Origin: Actinomadura flavalba DSM 45200
Lineage (GTDB): Bacteria > Actinomycetota > Actinomycetes > Streptosporangiales > Streptosporangiaceae
Direction of reading: 5' to 3'
DNA length: 64,000 nt
Assembly: GCF_000374305.1 (NCBI RefSeq)
Contig: NZ_KB894096.1
Span: forward strand, 62,001-126,000
Part shown: piece by piece, positions 41,812 to 49,903 of the stretch
How positions within the stretch are numbered: position 1 is the first letter of the stretch
How the letters are laid out: the number at the start of each line of letters is the position of its first letter
The notes under the pieces: generated by a model
What the model was told of the DNA's origin: nothing
What the model saw: only the letters and a program-made list of their open reading frames with translations
Databases searched by the model: none
Program-made: the position numbers and the translations under genes

Positions 41812-42993
41812 TCAGTACGAGCGGGGCAGGCCCAGTTGCTGCTGGGCGATGTGGGCGAGCACCAGGTCCTCGGCGACCGGGATGTTCCTGGCGATGCGGG
41901 CGTCGCGGAAGATCCGTGCGATCGGGTACTCCAGCGAGTACGCCATGCCGCCGAACGTCTGGAACGCGCGGTCGGCGGCCTGCCAGGCGGCGTCGGCGGC
42001 CGTCAGCTTGGCGATGTTGGCCTCCGCGCCGCACGGCCGCCCCCGGTCCCACAGCCAGGCCGCCTTGTAGGTCATGAGGCGGGCCAGTTCGAGCTGCGCC
42101 TTGGCGCGGGCCAGCGGGAACGCCACCGCCTGGTGCGCCCCGATCGGGGTGCCGAACGGTGCGCGCTCACGGGCGTAGGCGACCGCGATCTCCAACGTCA
42201 GCTCGCCGCTCCCCACCCCGCCCGCCGCCGCCAGGACGCGCTCGGGGTTGAGGATGTCCCACAGCACCGCGAACCCCTGGCCGGGCTCGCCTAGGACGCG
42301 GTCCGCCGGGACGCGGACGTCGTCCAGGAACACCATGCTGGACGCGACCGTGTTCGTGCCGAGCTTCGGAATCGGCTGATACGTCAGCGTTCCAGCGGCA
42401 CGGGCCGCCGGAACGTCCACCAGCAGCACCGTGAAGCCGTGCGTGCGCGGCGTCGCCTCGGCGGCGGGCGTCGTCCGGGTGACCAGGACCAGGACGTCGG
42501 CGCGCTCGACGCCGGAGATCCAGATCTTCTGCCCGCTGACGAGGTAGCCGGCGCCGTCGCGGCGGGCGTGCGTGGTGATGTTGAGCGCGTTGCTGCCCGC
42601 GTCCGGCTCGGTGATCGCGAACGCCGTCTCCAGCTCGCCCGCGGCGATGGCGGGCAGGAACTCGGCGCGCTGCTCCGGCGTGCCGTGCCGGGCGATCGTC
42701 AGGCCGCCGAACGCCGGGGTGAGCAGGTACAGGAAGGACGCGGCGCCGCCCGCGCCGCCCGCCGCCAGGCTCTCCAGCGCGACGGCCAGCTCCAGCAGGC
42801 CCTGGCCCCCGCCGCCGTACTCCTCGGGGATCGCCAGCGCGTGCCAGCCGCCCGCGACCAGGTCGTCCCAGACCTCCTGCGGCCAGCGCTTCCCGGCGTC
42901 GCAGGCGGTCCAGTAGTCCTGGTCGTACCGGGCGGCGAGGGCGCGGACGCCCTCGCGCACGGCGGTCGCGCTGTCCGGAAGGTCGAAGTCCAT
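41812..42993 (-). CDS. Acyl-CoA dehydrogenase (atypical C-terminal motif)
   Basis: A 393-residue FAD-dependent dehydrogenase with the usual three domains: LAIPEEYGGGGQGLLELAVA, the FAD/substrate loop FAITEPDAGSNALNITTHAR, the beta-barrel and the C-terminal helices (FGGMAYSLEYPIARIFRDAR). Where most members have EGTSEI, this one reads NIPVAEDL, so the catalytic Glu must come from another position, as in the isovaleryl-CoA type, or activity differs. The TetR gene lies 37 bases upstream on the same strand, which suggests a regulator-enzyme pair. Branched or steroid-derived acyl-CoA is a possible substrate. Confidence 0.9.
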   Translation of the reverse strand: MDFDLPDSATAVREGVRALAARYDQDYWTACDAGKRWPQEVWDDLVAGGWHALAIPEEYGGGGQGLLELAVALESLAAGGAGGAASFLYLLTPAFGGLTIARHGTPEQRAEFLPAIAAGELETAFAITEPDAGSNALNITTHARRDGAGYLVSGQKIWISGVERADVLVLVTRTTPAAEATPRTHGFTVLLVDVPAARAAGTLTYQPIPKLGTNTVASSMVFLDDVRVPADRVLGEPGQGFAVLWDILNPERVLAAAGGVGSGELTLEIAVAYARERAPFGTPIGAHQAVAFPLARAKAQLELARLMTYKAAWLWDRGRPCGAEANIAKLTAADAAWQAADRAFQTFGGMAYSLEYPIARIFRDARIARNIPVAEDLVLAHIAQQQLGLPRSY

Positions 42994-43030
42994 GCGTCCA
43001 CCGTACCCGCGAAGTAAGTGAGCACTGACA

Positions 43031-43585
43031 TCAGGGGGCGAGGTAGCGGACCACCATCCGCGCGATCGCCCGCGCCGCCTGCTCCGGCGGCCCGGACGGC
43101 AGCAGCGCGTGGCTCATCGTCAGCCGCACCGCCGCGTCGGTGATCTCGGTCAGGCCGCGTTCGGCCAGGTCGGGCCAGTGCTCCAGCGCGTGCGCGGTGA
43201 TGCGCTCGCTCGCCGCGAACAGCACCGGCTCGGCGCGCGTCGTCAGCAGCGGCAGCAGCTCGTCGCCGCCCGCGCCGGTCAGCACGATCTTCTTGATCGG
43301 GTCGTCGGCGGACAGCTCCAGCGTGAACCGCACCGCCTCGACCACCGCCGGATACAGCTCGTCATGGGCGGCCAGGATGCGGTCGATGCCGTCCAGATAG
43401 CGCTCGTTGTCGCGCACGACGATCGCCTCGGCCAGCCCCCACTTGCCGCCGAACTCGTTGTAGACGGTCTGCCGGCTCACGCCCGCCGCGTCCGCGACGT
43501 CGCGCATCCGCAGGCCCCGGTAGCCGTGCCGGACCAGCAGATCGGCGGCGGCGTCCAGCAGCGCCTCGCGCACCGGGGTGCCCAT
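43031..43585 (-). CDS. TetR-family transcriptional regulator
   Basis: A 184-residue regulator. The helix-turn-helix spans about residues 5-50 (ALLDAAADLLVRHGYRGL, then MRDVADAAGVSRQTVYNEFG). The rest is an all-helical ligand domain (TetR_C type) with FTLELSADDPIKKIVLTGAG. The ATG at 43583-43585 follows GGAGG by seven bases. Being directly upstream of the acyl-CoA dehydrogenase at 41812, it probably controls that gene; the acyl-CoA dehydrogenase pair at 45659, with a palindrome at its start site, is another possible target. Confidence 0.88.
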   Translation of the reverse strand: MGTPVREALLDAAADLLVRHGYRGLRMRDVADAAGVSRQTVYNEFGGKWGLAEAIVVRDNERYLDGIDRILAAHDELYPAVVEAVRFTLELSADDPIKKIVLTGAGGDELLPLLTTRAEPVLFAASERITAHALEHWPDLAERGLTEITDAAVRLTMSHALLPSGPPEQAARAIARMVVRYLAP

Positions 43586-43623
43586 GCGTCCACCTCCGCG
43601 AAGGAAAAAGGGTGCCTCGATTA

Positions 43624-44400
43624 TCACCGGGCGAACAGGGCGCGGACCCGCGGCTCGCCGCGCACGCCCGCCGGGGGACCGGACGCCGCCACCCGGCCCC
43701 GGTCCAGGACGTGCACGGTGTCGCACACGCCGAGGACGGCGCTCAGGTCCGGCGCGGTGAGGACGACGGCCAGCCCCTCGGCCGCCAGATCGCGCAGCAG
43801 CACCTCCAGCGCGCGGGCGCGGACGTCGGTCAGGCCCGCCGCCGGCTCGTCCAGCAGCAGCACGCGCGGCCGGGTCGCCAGCGCCCGCGCGATCTCCAGC
43901 AGCGGCGCCACCGCCGCCGGCACCCGCGCGGCGGGATGGCCGGCGTACGGGGCGATGCCGGTGCGGGCCAGCAGCACGTCGGCGGTGGCCGCCGCCGACG
44001 CCCGCGCCGCGCGGCGGCGCCGCCACCGGTCGCGCGGGCCGCGCCCGGCGACCGGGCGCGTCAGCGCGTGGATCTCCACGGCGGCGCGGACGTTGTCGCG
44101 CACCGACAGCGAGCCGAACGGGGTGCCGCCGTGCACGGTGCGGGCCAGCCCGGCGCGGGCGCGGACGTACGGCGCGGCACCGGTCAGGTCGGTGCCGTCG
44201 AGCGTCACCGTGCCGGACTCCGGGCGGCGCCAGCCGGTGACGACGTCGGCGAGCGTCGTCTTGCCCGCTCCGGGGGGCCCGACGATGCCGGTGACGGCGC
44301 CGGGGTGCGCGCGCAGCGCGACGTCGTCCAGAACGAGCGCGCCGTCGGCGCGCACCGTCACCGCGTCCACGCGCAGCCCGCCGTGCTCACCGCCGGGCAT
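43624..44400 (-). CDS. Degenerate Liv-type ABC ATPase
   Basis: A 258-residue protein of the LivG branched-chain amino acid ATPase family. Walker A GPPGAGKTT (41-49) and Walker B LLLDEP (181-186) are intact, and LLEIARALATRP after the signature region is clearly LivG-like. Three other motifs are lost: the Q-loop reads RTVHG (87-91) instead of RTFQN, the signature region reads RVPAAVAP (159-166) instead of LSYGQQR, and the H-loop reads TAPDL (215-219) instead of EHDM. It could bind ATP but should not form a normal ABC catalytic dimer. The gene overlaps its permease by 14 bases. Either a decaying or a repurposed subunit. Confidence 0.8.
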   Translation of the reverse strand: MPGGEHGGLRVDAVTVRADGALVLDDVALRAHPGAVTGIVGPPGAGKTTLADVVTGWRRPESGTVTLDGTDLTGAAPYVRARAGLARTVHGGTPFGSLSVRDNVRAAVEIHALTRPVAGRGPRDRWRRRRAARASAAATADVLLARTGIAPYAGHPAARVPAAVAPLLEIARALATRPRVLLLDEPAAGLTDVRARALEVLLRDLAAEGLAVVLTAPDLSAVLGVCDTVHVLDRGRVAASGPPAGVRGEPRVRALFAR

Positions 44401-45451
44401 GCGCCACCACGACCGGCCGCACGCCGAGCCGGGGCGCGAGGCGCACGGCCCCGGCCGCCGCCCCGGCCACGAGCAGCAGCGTCACGCCGTGCGCGCCCGG
44501 CACGAACGCCTGAGCCGCAGCCAGGCCCGCCCCGGCCGCGAGCGCGCCGGGCACCGTCGCGACGCCCGGCAGCGACGCCAGCAGCACGATCGCCAGCCCG
44601 TCGGCGAGCGACGCGCCGGGCGCGGCCAGCAGCGGCCCCGCCGCCCCGGCGAGCGCGGCGGCGGCGACGGCCAGCAGCAGCGCCACCCGCGCGCCGTCCA
44701 CGCCGAGCGCCGCACTGGCGCGCGGATCGTCGCGCACGGCGGCCAGCAACCGCCCGGCCGCCCCCGCCCGCGTCCGCCCGACCCCCCACGCCGCGACGGC
44801 GACCACCACGGCCCCGGCCACGACGGTCCCCACCCCCGGAACCCCTCCGGGAGCCCCGACGACCACGCACAACCCCGCGAACGCGACGGCGAAGACCCCG
44901 CCCACCAGCGATCCCCACGCCGCGCCACCGGGTGCGACCACGCCCGCCCGCGTGTCCTCGCCGTCGCCATGCGGCGGCACGTGCCGCCTCCGCGAGAGCG
45001 ACGGGCCGAACGCGCGGGCGCCGCCGACCGAGATCGCGGCCGGGGCGCCGCCGTGCGGCACCGCCTGTCGTCCCCGCGCGCGGAGCGGGCCGAGCGCGTC
45101 CGTGCGGGGTGAAGCCGCGTCCGCGCGCGTGTCCGGGGGATCGCTGTGCGGCGGTGCGTGTCGTTCGCGGGCGTGGGGGAGGCCGAGCACGCGGGTCGCG
45201 GTCGTGAGGGTGGCGGCGGCGCAGGCTGCGGCCAGGGCGGCCGTCAGGAGGGTCAGGGGGCCTCCGATGAGGGTTGCCGCGAAGGCTCCTGTTCCGGCCA
45301 GGGCCGGGACGGCGAGGTTCGCCCGGGTCAGGGTGAGGGCCAGCAGGAGGAGGGCGTAGCCGAGCGCCGGTGCCACCGGGCGGCCCGGCGCCAGGGCCAG
45401 GGCGCCCGCCGCCGCCGCGAACGGCAGCCAGGACGGGGGCGGGACGCGCAT
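44387..45451 (-). CDS. LivM-like ABC permease with expanded loop
   Basis: A 354-residue permease of the branched-chain amino acid (LivM) type. Membrane spans lie in two blocks (about residues 8-88 and 182-345). The coupling segment AAVRDDPRASAALGVDGARVALLLAVAA corresponds to the LivM loop (VRENERAA...). Between the blocks is a hydrophilic insertion of about 90 residues made of three related units. The start is the ATG at 45449-45451, with GGAGG five bases before; an ATG at 45466 is too close upstream. No LivH partner and no binding-protein gene accompany it. Substrate unknown. Confidence 0.75.
   Translation of the reverse strand: MRVPPPSWLPFAAAAGALALAPGRPVAPALGYALLLLALTLTRANLAVPALAGTGAFAATLIGGPLTLLTAALAAACAAATLTTATRVLGLPHARERHAPPHSDPPDTRADAASPRTDALGPLRARGRQAVPHGGAPAAISVGGARAFGPSLSRRRHVPPHGDGEDTRAGVVAPGGAAWGSLVGGVFAVAFAGLCVVVGAPGGVPGVGTVVAGAVVVAVAAWGVGRTRAGAAGRLLAAVRDDPRASAALGVDGARVALLLAVAAAALAGAAGPLLAAPGASLADGLAIVLLASLPGVATVPGALAAGAGLAAAQAFVPGAHGVTLLLVAGAAAGAVRLAPRLGVRPVVVAHARR
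44909..45169 (-). repeat. Three imperfect tandem units coding the loop of the permease
   Basis: Residues 95-181 of the permease fall into three units of about 28-30 residues: RERHAPPHSDPPDTRADAAS with DALGPL, RGRQAVPHGGAPAAISVGGA with FGPSL, and SRRRHVPPHGDGEDTRAGVV with AWGSL. In the DNA the same landmark, (a/g)TGCGGC(a/g), recurs at 44969, 45053 and about 45146, giving periods of 84 and 93 bases. Confidence 0.65.
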
Positions 45452-45467
45452 CGCACCTCCGGGCATG

Positions 45468-45483
45468 TGTGATGTGGGTCACT
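45468..45483. promoter_or_regulatory. CRP/GlxR-like site before the Liv-type permease
   Basis: TGTGATGTGGGTCACT matches the CRP/GlxR half-site pattern TGTGA-N6-TCACA at nine of ten fixed positions. It lies 17 bases upstream of the permease start on the minus strand. Confidence 0.4.
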
Positions 45484-45578
45484 CGGGCGCCCCACGATAC
45501 TGACGCCGCCCGGGACGCGGCAACGTTCTGGCCGGGTTGTGCCGCCGCACAGCGTTCGCGTCGCGGCGGGCGCGGGCG

Positions 45579-45636
45579 TTGACGGACGTCGCGGGCGGTT
45601 CCTAGGGTGAGCGGCATACCGACCGGTTGGTATGCC
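45579..45636 (+). promoter_or_regulatory. Promoter and 24-base palindrome before the paired acyl-CoA dehydrogenase genes
   Basis: A near-consensus -35 TTGACG (45579-45584) and -10 TAGGGT (45603-45608) are 18 bases apart. The expected start site, about 45615, falls in an almost perfect palindrome with arms GGCATACC (45613-45620) and GGTATGCC (45629-45636) and core GACCGGTT; 22 of 24 bases are symmetric. A dimeric repressor, probably TetR-type, bound there would block the promoter. Confidence 0.7.
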
Positions 45637-45658
45637 GTCTCCGTGGAGGTCCCGCCCC

Positions 45659-46852
45659 GTGAGCACCGCCCCGCCCGACGCGGCCGAGATCGAACGGCGC
45701 GTCGCGGCGTTCCTGGCCGCGCACGACCCGGCCGCCGTCCCGCCCCGGGAGTTCCTGCGGGCCCGCTACGACGCCGGGCTCGCCTGGGTCCACTACCCCG
45801 AGGGACGCGGCGGCCTCGGCGCCGCCCGCGCCGCGCAGCCCGCCGTCGACCGCGCGTTCGCGCGCGCGGGCGCCCCCGGCAACCATCCCGAACGCAACGG
45901 CATCGGCCTCGGCATGGCCGCGCCGACCCTGCTGTCCCACGGCACCCCCGAGCAGCTCGACCGGTTCCTGCGCCCGCTCTGGACCGGCGAGGAGGTCTGG
46001 TGCCAGCTCTTCTCCGAGCCCGGCGCCGGGTCCGACCTGGCCGCGCTCGGCACCCGCGCCGTCCGCGACGGCGACGGCTGGGTCGTGGACGGGCAGAAGG
46101 TCTGGACGTCGATGGCGCACGAGGCCCGGTGGGCCATCCTCGTCGCCCGCACCGACCCGGCGGTGCCCAAGCACCGGGGCATGACGTACTTCGTCTGCGA
46201 CATGCACGCCCCCGGCGTCGACGTCCGCCCGCTGCGCCAGCTCACCGGCGAGGCCGAGTTCAACGAGGTGTTCCTCACCGGCGTCCGCATCCCCGACACC
46301 GACCGGCTCGGCGCCGTCGGAGACGGCTGGCGCGTCGCCACGGCCACGCTGATGAACGAGCGCGTCGCGATCGGCGGCCAGGCCGCGCCGCGCGAGGGCG
46401 GCATGCTCGGCGTCGTCACGAGACTGTGGCGCGAGCGCCCCGAGGTCCGCACCGCCGCCGGGCACGACGCGCTGATGCGGCTGTGGGTCGAGGCCGAGGC
46501 GGCGCGGCTCACCGGCGAACGGCTCCGCCAAAGGCTCGCCGCCGGCGACCCCGGCCCCGAGGGGTCGGCGGCCAAGCTCGCCTTCGCCCGCCTCAACCAG
46601 GAGCTGTCCGGCCTGGAGCTGGAACTGCTCGGCGAGGACGGCCTGCGCTACGACGACTGGACGATGCGCCGCCCGACCGAGGTCGACTTCACCCGCCGCT
46701 CGCCCGGCTACCGCTACCTGCGCGCCAAGGGCAACTCCATCGAGGGCGGCACCTCGGAGATCCTGCGCACCATCGTCGCCGAACGCGTCCTCGGCCTGCC
46801 GGGGGAGATCCGCACCGACAAGGACGTGCCGTGGAAGGACCTGCCCAAGTGA
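45659..46852 (+). CDS. Acyl-CoA dehydrogenase, catalytic subunit of a pair
   Basis: A 397-residue dehydrogenase that is the first of two coupled genes. It keeps the FAD/substrate loop (FSEPGAGSDLAALGTRAVRD, then VWTSMAHEARWAILVARTD) and ends with the catalytic Glu segment NSIEGGTSEILRTIVAERVLG. Two unlike acyl-CoA dehydrogenases encoded side by side form heterotetramers in actinomycetes (for example the ChsE enzymes of cholesterol side-chain breakdown), where only one subunit carries the base. GTG at 45659 follows GGAGGT by nine bases. The stop overlaps the second gene (GTGA). Steroid or bulky acyl-CoA substrates are plausible but unproven. Confidence 0.9.
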   Translation: MSTAPPDAAEIERRVAAFLAAHDPAAVPPREFLRARYDAGLAWVHYPEGRGGLGAARAAQPAVDRAFARAGAPGNHPERNGIGLGMAAPTLLSHGTPEQLDRFLRPLWTGEEVWCQLFSEPGAGSDLAALGTRAVRDGDGWVVDGQKVWTSMAHEARWAILVARTDPAVPKHRGMTYFVCDMHAPGVDVRPLRQLTGEAEFNEVFLTGVRIPDTDRLGAVGDGWRVATATLMNERVAIGGQAAPREGGMLGVVTRLWRERPEVRTAAGHDALMRLWVEAEAARLTGERLRQRLAAGDPGPEGSAAKLAFARLNQELSGLELELLGEDGLRYDDWTMRRPTEVDFTRRSPGYRYLRAKGNSIEGGTSEILRTIVAERVLGLPGEIRTDKDVPWKDLPK

Positions 46853-47901
46853 GCGACCTGCTGTACGGCGAGATCGAGGACGACCTGCGCGCCGGCGTCC
46901 GCTCCCTGCTGGACGACACCTGCGGCTGGGCCGACGTCCTGGCGGGCACCGAGACCGACGCCCCGCACGCCGCCGCGCCCTGGGACGGGCTCGTCGCGAT
47001 GGGCGTCACCGCGCTGCCGGTCCCCGAGGACGCGGGCGGCGCGGGCGCGTCGTGGCGGGAGACGTCGGTGGTCATGGAGGAGCTGGGGCGCGCCGTGGCG
47101 CCCGTCCCGTTCCTCGGCGCCGCCGTCCTCGGCACGGCCGCGCTGCTGGCCGCCGGTGCGGCGGACGTCCTGGCGGACGGCCCGGCGGTGCTGGCCGTGC
47201 CGCTGTCCACGGCGCCCGGCGACCCGGTGCCGGACGTCCGCGCCGACGGCGGCGCGCTCACCGGCGTCGTCACCAGCGTCGCCGACGCCGCCGTCGCGCG
47301 CACGCTGCTCGTCCCGGCGGACGGCGCCCTGTACGCGGTCGACGGCTCCGCCGCGCGGATCACGCACGTCACGTCGCTGGACATGACGCGCCGCCTCGCC
47401 GACGTCGCCCTCGACGGCGCCCCCGCCCGGCGGATCGGCGGCGCGGACGCGGTCACGGCGGCGCTCACGACGGGCGCGGCGCTGCTGGCCGCCGAACAAC
47501 TCGGCCTCGCCGAACGCTGCCTCGAACTGACGATCGCCCACCTCAAGACCCGGTACCAGTTCGGCCGCCCCATCGGCTCCTACCAGGCGCTCAAACACCG
47601 CGTCGCGGACCTGTGGGCGGCCGTCAGCCAGGCCCGCGCCGTCGTCCGGTACGCCGCCGGGTGCGTCGCGTCCGGCGACGCCGACACCGCCGTCGCCGCC
47701 GCGCTGGCGCAGGCGCACTGCTCGGGCATCGCCGTCCGCGCGGCCGAGGAGTGCGTGCAGATGCACGGCGGCATCGGGTTCACCTGGGAGCACCCCGCCC
47801 ACCTCTATCTCAAGCGGGCCAAGAGCGACGCCATCGCGCTCGGCACCGCCGGGCGCCACCGGGCGGCGCTGGCCGAACTGGCCGACCTGCCCCCGGTGTG
47901 A
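46849..47901 (+). CDS. Acyl-CoA dehydrogenase, partner subunit
   Basis: A 350-residue protein of the same fold as the upstream gene but shorter. Its middle domain lacks the SEPxAGSD loop, while the C-terminal half keeps TRYQFGRPIGSYQALKHRVA and EECVQMHGGIGFTWEHPAHL, the FAD-contacting regions. The EGTSE-type end is replaced by KSDAIALGTAGRHRAAL. This is the pattern of the non-catalytic partner in heteromeric acyl-CoA dehydrogenases, where FAD sites are built from both chains. Starts at the GTG that overlaps the upstream stop. Confidence 0.9.
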   Translation: MSDLLYGEIEDDLRAGVRSLLDDTCGWADVLAGTETDAPHAAAPWDGLVAMGVTALPVPEDAGGAGASWRETSVVMEELGRAVAPVPFLGAAVLGTAALLAAGAADVLADGPAVLAVPLSTAPGDPVPDVRADGGALTGVVTSVADAAVARTLLVPADGALYAVDGSAARITHVTSLDMTRRLADVALDGAPARRIGGADAVTAALTTGAALLAAEQLGLAERCLELTIAHLKTRYQFGRPIGSYQALKHRVADLWAAVSQARAVVRYAAGCVASGDADTAVAAALAQAHCSGIAVRAAEECVQMHGGIGFTWEHPAHLYLKRAKSDAIALGTAGRHRAALAELADLPPV

Positions 47902-47906
47902 GGCAT

Positions 47907-47962
47907 GGCGTGAACCTACGAACCCGGGCGCCCCGCCCGGCCCGGGTTCGTAGGTTCACGCC
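47907..47962. repeat. Perfect 22-base inverted repeat between the dehydrogenase pair and the amidohydrolase
   Basis: Positions 47907-47928 and 47941-47962 are exact complements around a 12-base GC-rich loop. The arm begins GGCGTGAACCTACG and ends in CCCGGG. It starts five bases after a stop codon, so it probably ends transcription of the dehydrogenase operon, but it lacks a T-run and the arms are longer than the other terminators here. Confidence 0.75.
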
Positions 47963-48022
47963 CTCGCACGGCGCGGCGCCGGGCTGCTGGACTGGCGGCA
48001 TCCCGGCGAGAGGACCCGCACC

Positions 48023-49438
48023 GTGCGCAGCACCCCCACCGTCATCGCGAACACGACCGTCTGGTCGCAGGGCCGCTGGCTCGCCGGGCAGGACGTCCGG
48101 CTCTCCGGCGGGCGCGTCACCGCCGTCGAGCCGCACGGGCTGCGCGCCCCCGGCGGCGACGTGCTGGACGGGACGGGCGGCCACCTCATCCCGGGACTGG
48201 TCAACACCCACACCCACCTGCACCAGTCGATCATGCGCGGCGTCGCCGAGGGGGAGCCGCTGATCCGCTGGCTGCGGTACGTCGCCGAGGGCACGGTCGC
48301 CCTCACGCCCGAGCAGGCGTACGTCGCGGCCGCCGCCGCGTCCGTCGAGGCGCTGCGCAGCGGCACCACGACGCTCGTCGAGCACATGTGGCCGCACCCC
48401 GACCCCGCCGTGCACACCGCGATCCTGGCGGCGCTCGCGGACACCGGCATCCGCGCCGTCGTCTGCCGGGGCGTCGCGGACCGGCCCGACACGACCCGCA
48501 AATGGGGGTTCGAGCCCCGGCTGATGGACCCGCTGGAGGTCGCGCTCGCCCACGTGGACGAGCTGGCCGCCCGCACCGCCGGGGGACGCGTGACGCTCGG
48601 CGTCGCCGTGCCGAACCCGCGCTCGATGACGCCGGACGGGCTGCGCCGCGTCCGCGCGTTCGCGGGGGAGCGGGACATGACCGTCAGCATCCACCTGCTG
48701 GAGACCCCCACCGACGACGCCATGTGCCGCGAGCACGCCGGAACCGGCGCCGTCGGCTACCTGCGCGACGCCGGGTTCCTGTGGGAACGGCTGCTCGCCG
48801 TGCACTGCTGCGCGCTGGACGACGACGGACGCCGCGAACTGGCCGCGCACGGCGTCGGCGTCTCCTACAACCCGCTGAGCAACATGCGGCTCGGCAGCGG
48901 CGTCGCGCCCGTCCCGCAGATGCTCGACGCGGGGCTGCGCGTCGGCCTCGGCGTCGACGGCGCCGCCAGCAACGACACCCAGGACGCGCTGGAGACCATG
49001 CGCATCGGCGCCTACCTCCAGCGCGCCGTGCACGGCCGGGCCGACCTGCTCGGCTTCGCCGCGATGCTGGAGCTGGCCACCACCGGCGCCAACGCCGTCC
49101 TCGGCGCCGAGGAGCGGCCCGAGGGCGTGGTACCCGGCGTCCAGGCCGATCTGGCGCTGCTGCGCTTCGACCGCGACCTGGCGTGCGTGCCCGTCCTGGA
49201 CCCGGGCGCGACGCTGCTCACCACCGGCAGCAACCGCGTCGTGGACACCGTGCTGGTGGACGGGGAGGTGCTGATCGCCGACGGCCGCAGCACCCGGCTG
49301 GACGAACGCGACCTCATCGAGCGCGCCGTCGCCGCCGCGCCGCCCGCACTGCTGGACGGACGCGCCTCAGCCGTCCTGCCGCCACCCGAACCGGCGCAGC
49401 CGCGCCCGGCCGGTCGAGTCGTCCCGGGTGGCCAGTGA
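48023..49438 (+). CDS. Amidohydrolase of the deaminase/SsnA-TrzN group
   Basis: A 471-residue metal-dependent hydrolase. The first metal ligands are in LVNTHTHLHQS (His63 and His65, with His67 near). Further ligands are His in SIHLLETPTD, His in LAVHCCALDDD and Asp in GLGVDGAASND. The N-terminal and C-terminal segments form the usual small beta-sandwich (TVLVDGEVLIADGRSTRLDE). The group includes guanine/8-oxoguanine and triazine deaminases; EHMWPHP and ETMRIGAYLQR are typical. The real substrate is unknown. The GTG at 48023 is the start. Its 3' end overlaps the convergent universal stress gene by 72 bases, which is long. Confidence 0.88.
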   Translation: MRSTPTVIANTTVWSQGRWLAGQDVRLSGGRVTAVEPHGLRAPGGDVLDGTGGHLIPGLVNTHTHLHQSIMRGVAEGEPLIRWLRYVAEGTVALTPEQAYVAAAAASVEALRSGTTTLVEHMWPHPDPAVHTAILAALADTGIRAVVCRGVADRPDTTRKWGFEPRLMDPLEVALAHVDELAARTAGGRVTLGVAVPNPRSMTPDGLRRVRAFAGERDMTVSIHLLETPTDDAMCREHAGTGAVGYLRDAGFLWERLLAVHCCALDDDGRRELAAHGVGVSYNPLSNMRLGSGVAPVPQMLDAGLRVGLGVDGAASNDTQDALETMRIGAYLQRAVHGRADLLGFAAMLELATTGANAVLGAEERPEGVVPGVQADLALLRFDRDLACVPVLDPGATLLTTGSNRVVDTVLVDGEVLIADGRSTRLDERDLIERAVAAAPPALLDGRASAVLPPPEPAQPRPAGRVVPGGQ

Positions 49439-49903
49439 CGTCAGCAGGGACTCCACCGACGGGGGCCGCACACAGACCAGCGTCGCCCTGGCGCGCCGCG
49501 CGCAGTGCAGCCGCACCGACGGCCGCAGCAGCCGCGACAGCGCCGACCGGCCGCCGTGCCCGACCACGAGGATGTCGTCCTCGCGGGTGAGCAGCACCAG
49601 CGCCGCACCCGGCTCACCGACGAGCGTCAGCGTGCGGGGACGCTCCTCGCCCGGCGCCGCGACCTCGTCCAGCAGCCGGTCGAGCAGTTCGGCGCCGCTC
49701 GCCCGCAGCGCCTCGGTGACGCCGCCGCCGAGCTGCCCCGCCGCCGACACGTGCGGCGGCAGCGGGGTGGCGTGCACGACCAGCAGCGGCATCCGCCGCA
49801 GCCGGGCCTCACCGATGGCCCACGCGAGCGCGCAGCGCGCACCGGCCGAATCGTCGACCCCCACGACCACGCGCGGGCCGCCCTCGGGTCTCACGATCAC
49901 CAT
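49367..49903 (-). CDS. Universal stress protein family (UspA-like)
   Basis: A 178-residue protein with the Usp fold: RVVVGVDDSAGARCALAWAI at the start and the ATP-type loop DDILVVGHGGRSALSRLLRPSV, corresponding to GxxGxxxxxxxGSV. The motif here is G-H-G-G-R-S..S, so nucleotide binding is likely though not perfect. The last 30 residues are a basic tail. The ATG at 49901-49903 has GGAGG three bases before it; the open frame to 50191 is not needed. Role in stress or dormancy is assumed from the family. Confidence 0.82.
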   Translation of the reverse strand: MVIVRPEGGPRVVVGVDDSAGARCALAWAIGEARLRRMPLLVVHATPLPPHVSAAGQLGGGVTEALRASGAELLDRLLDEVAAPGEERPRTLTLVGEPGAALVLLTREDDILVVGHGGRSALSRLLRPSVRLHCARRARATLVCVRPPSVESLLTSLATRDDSTGRARLRRFGWRQDG

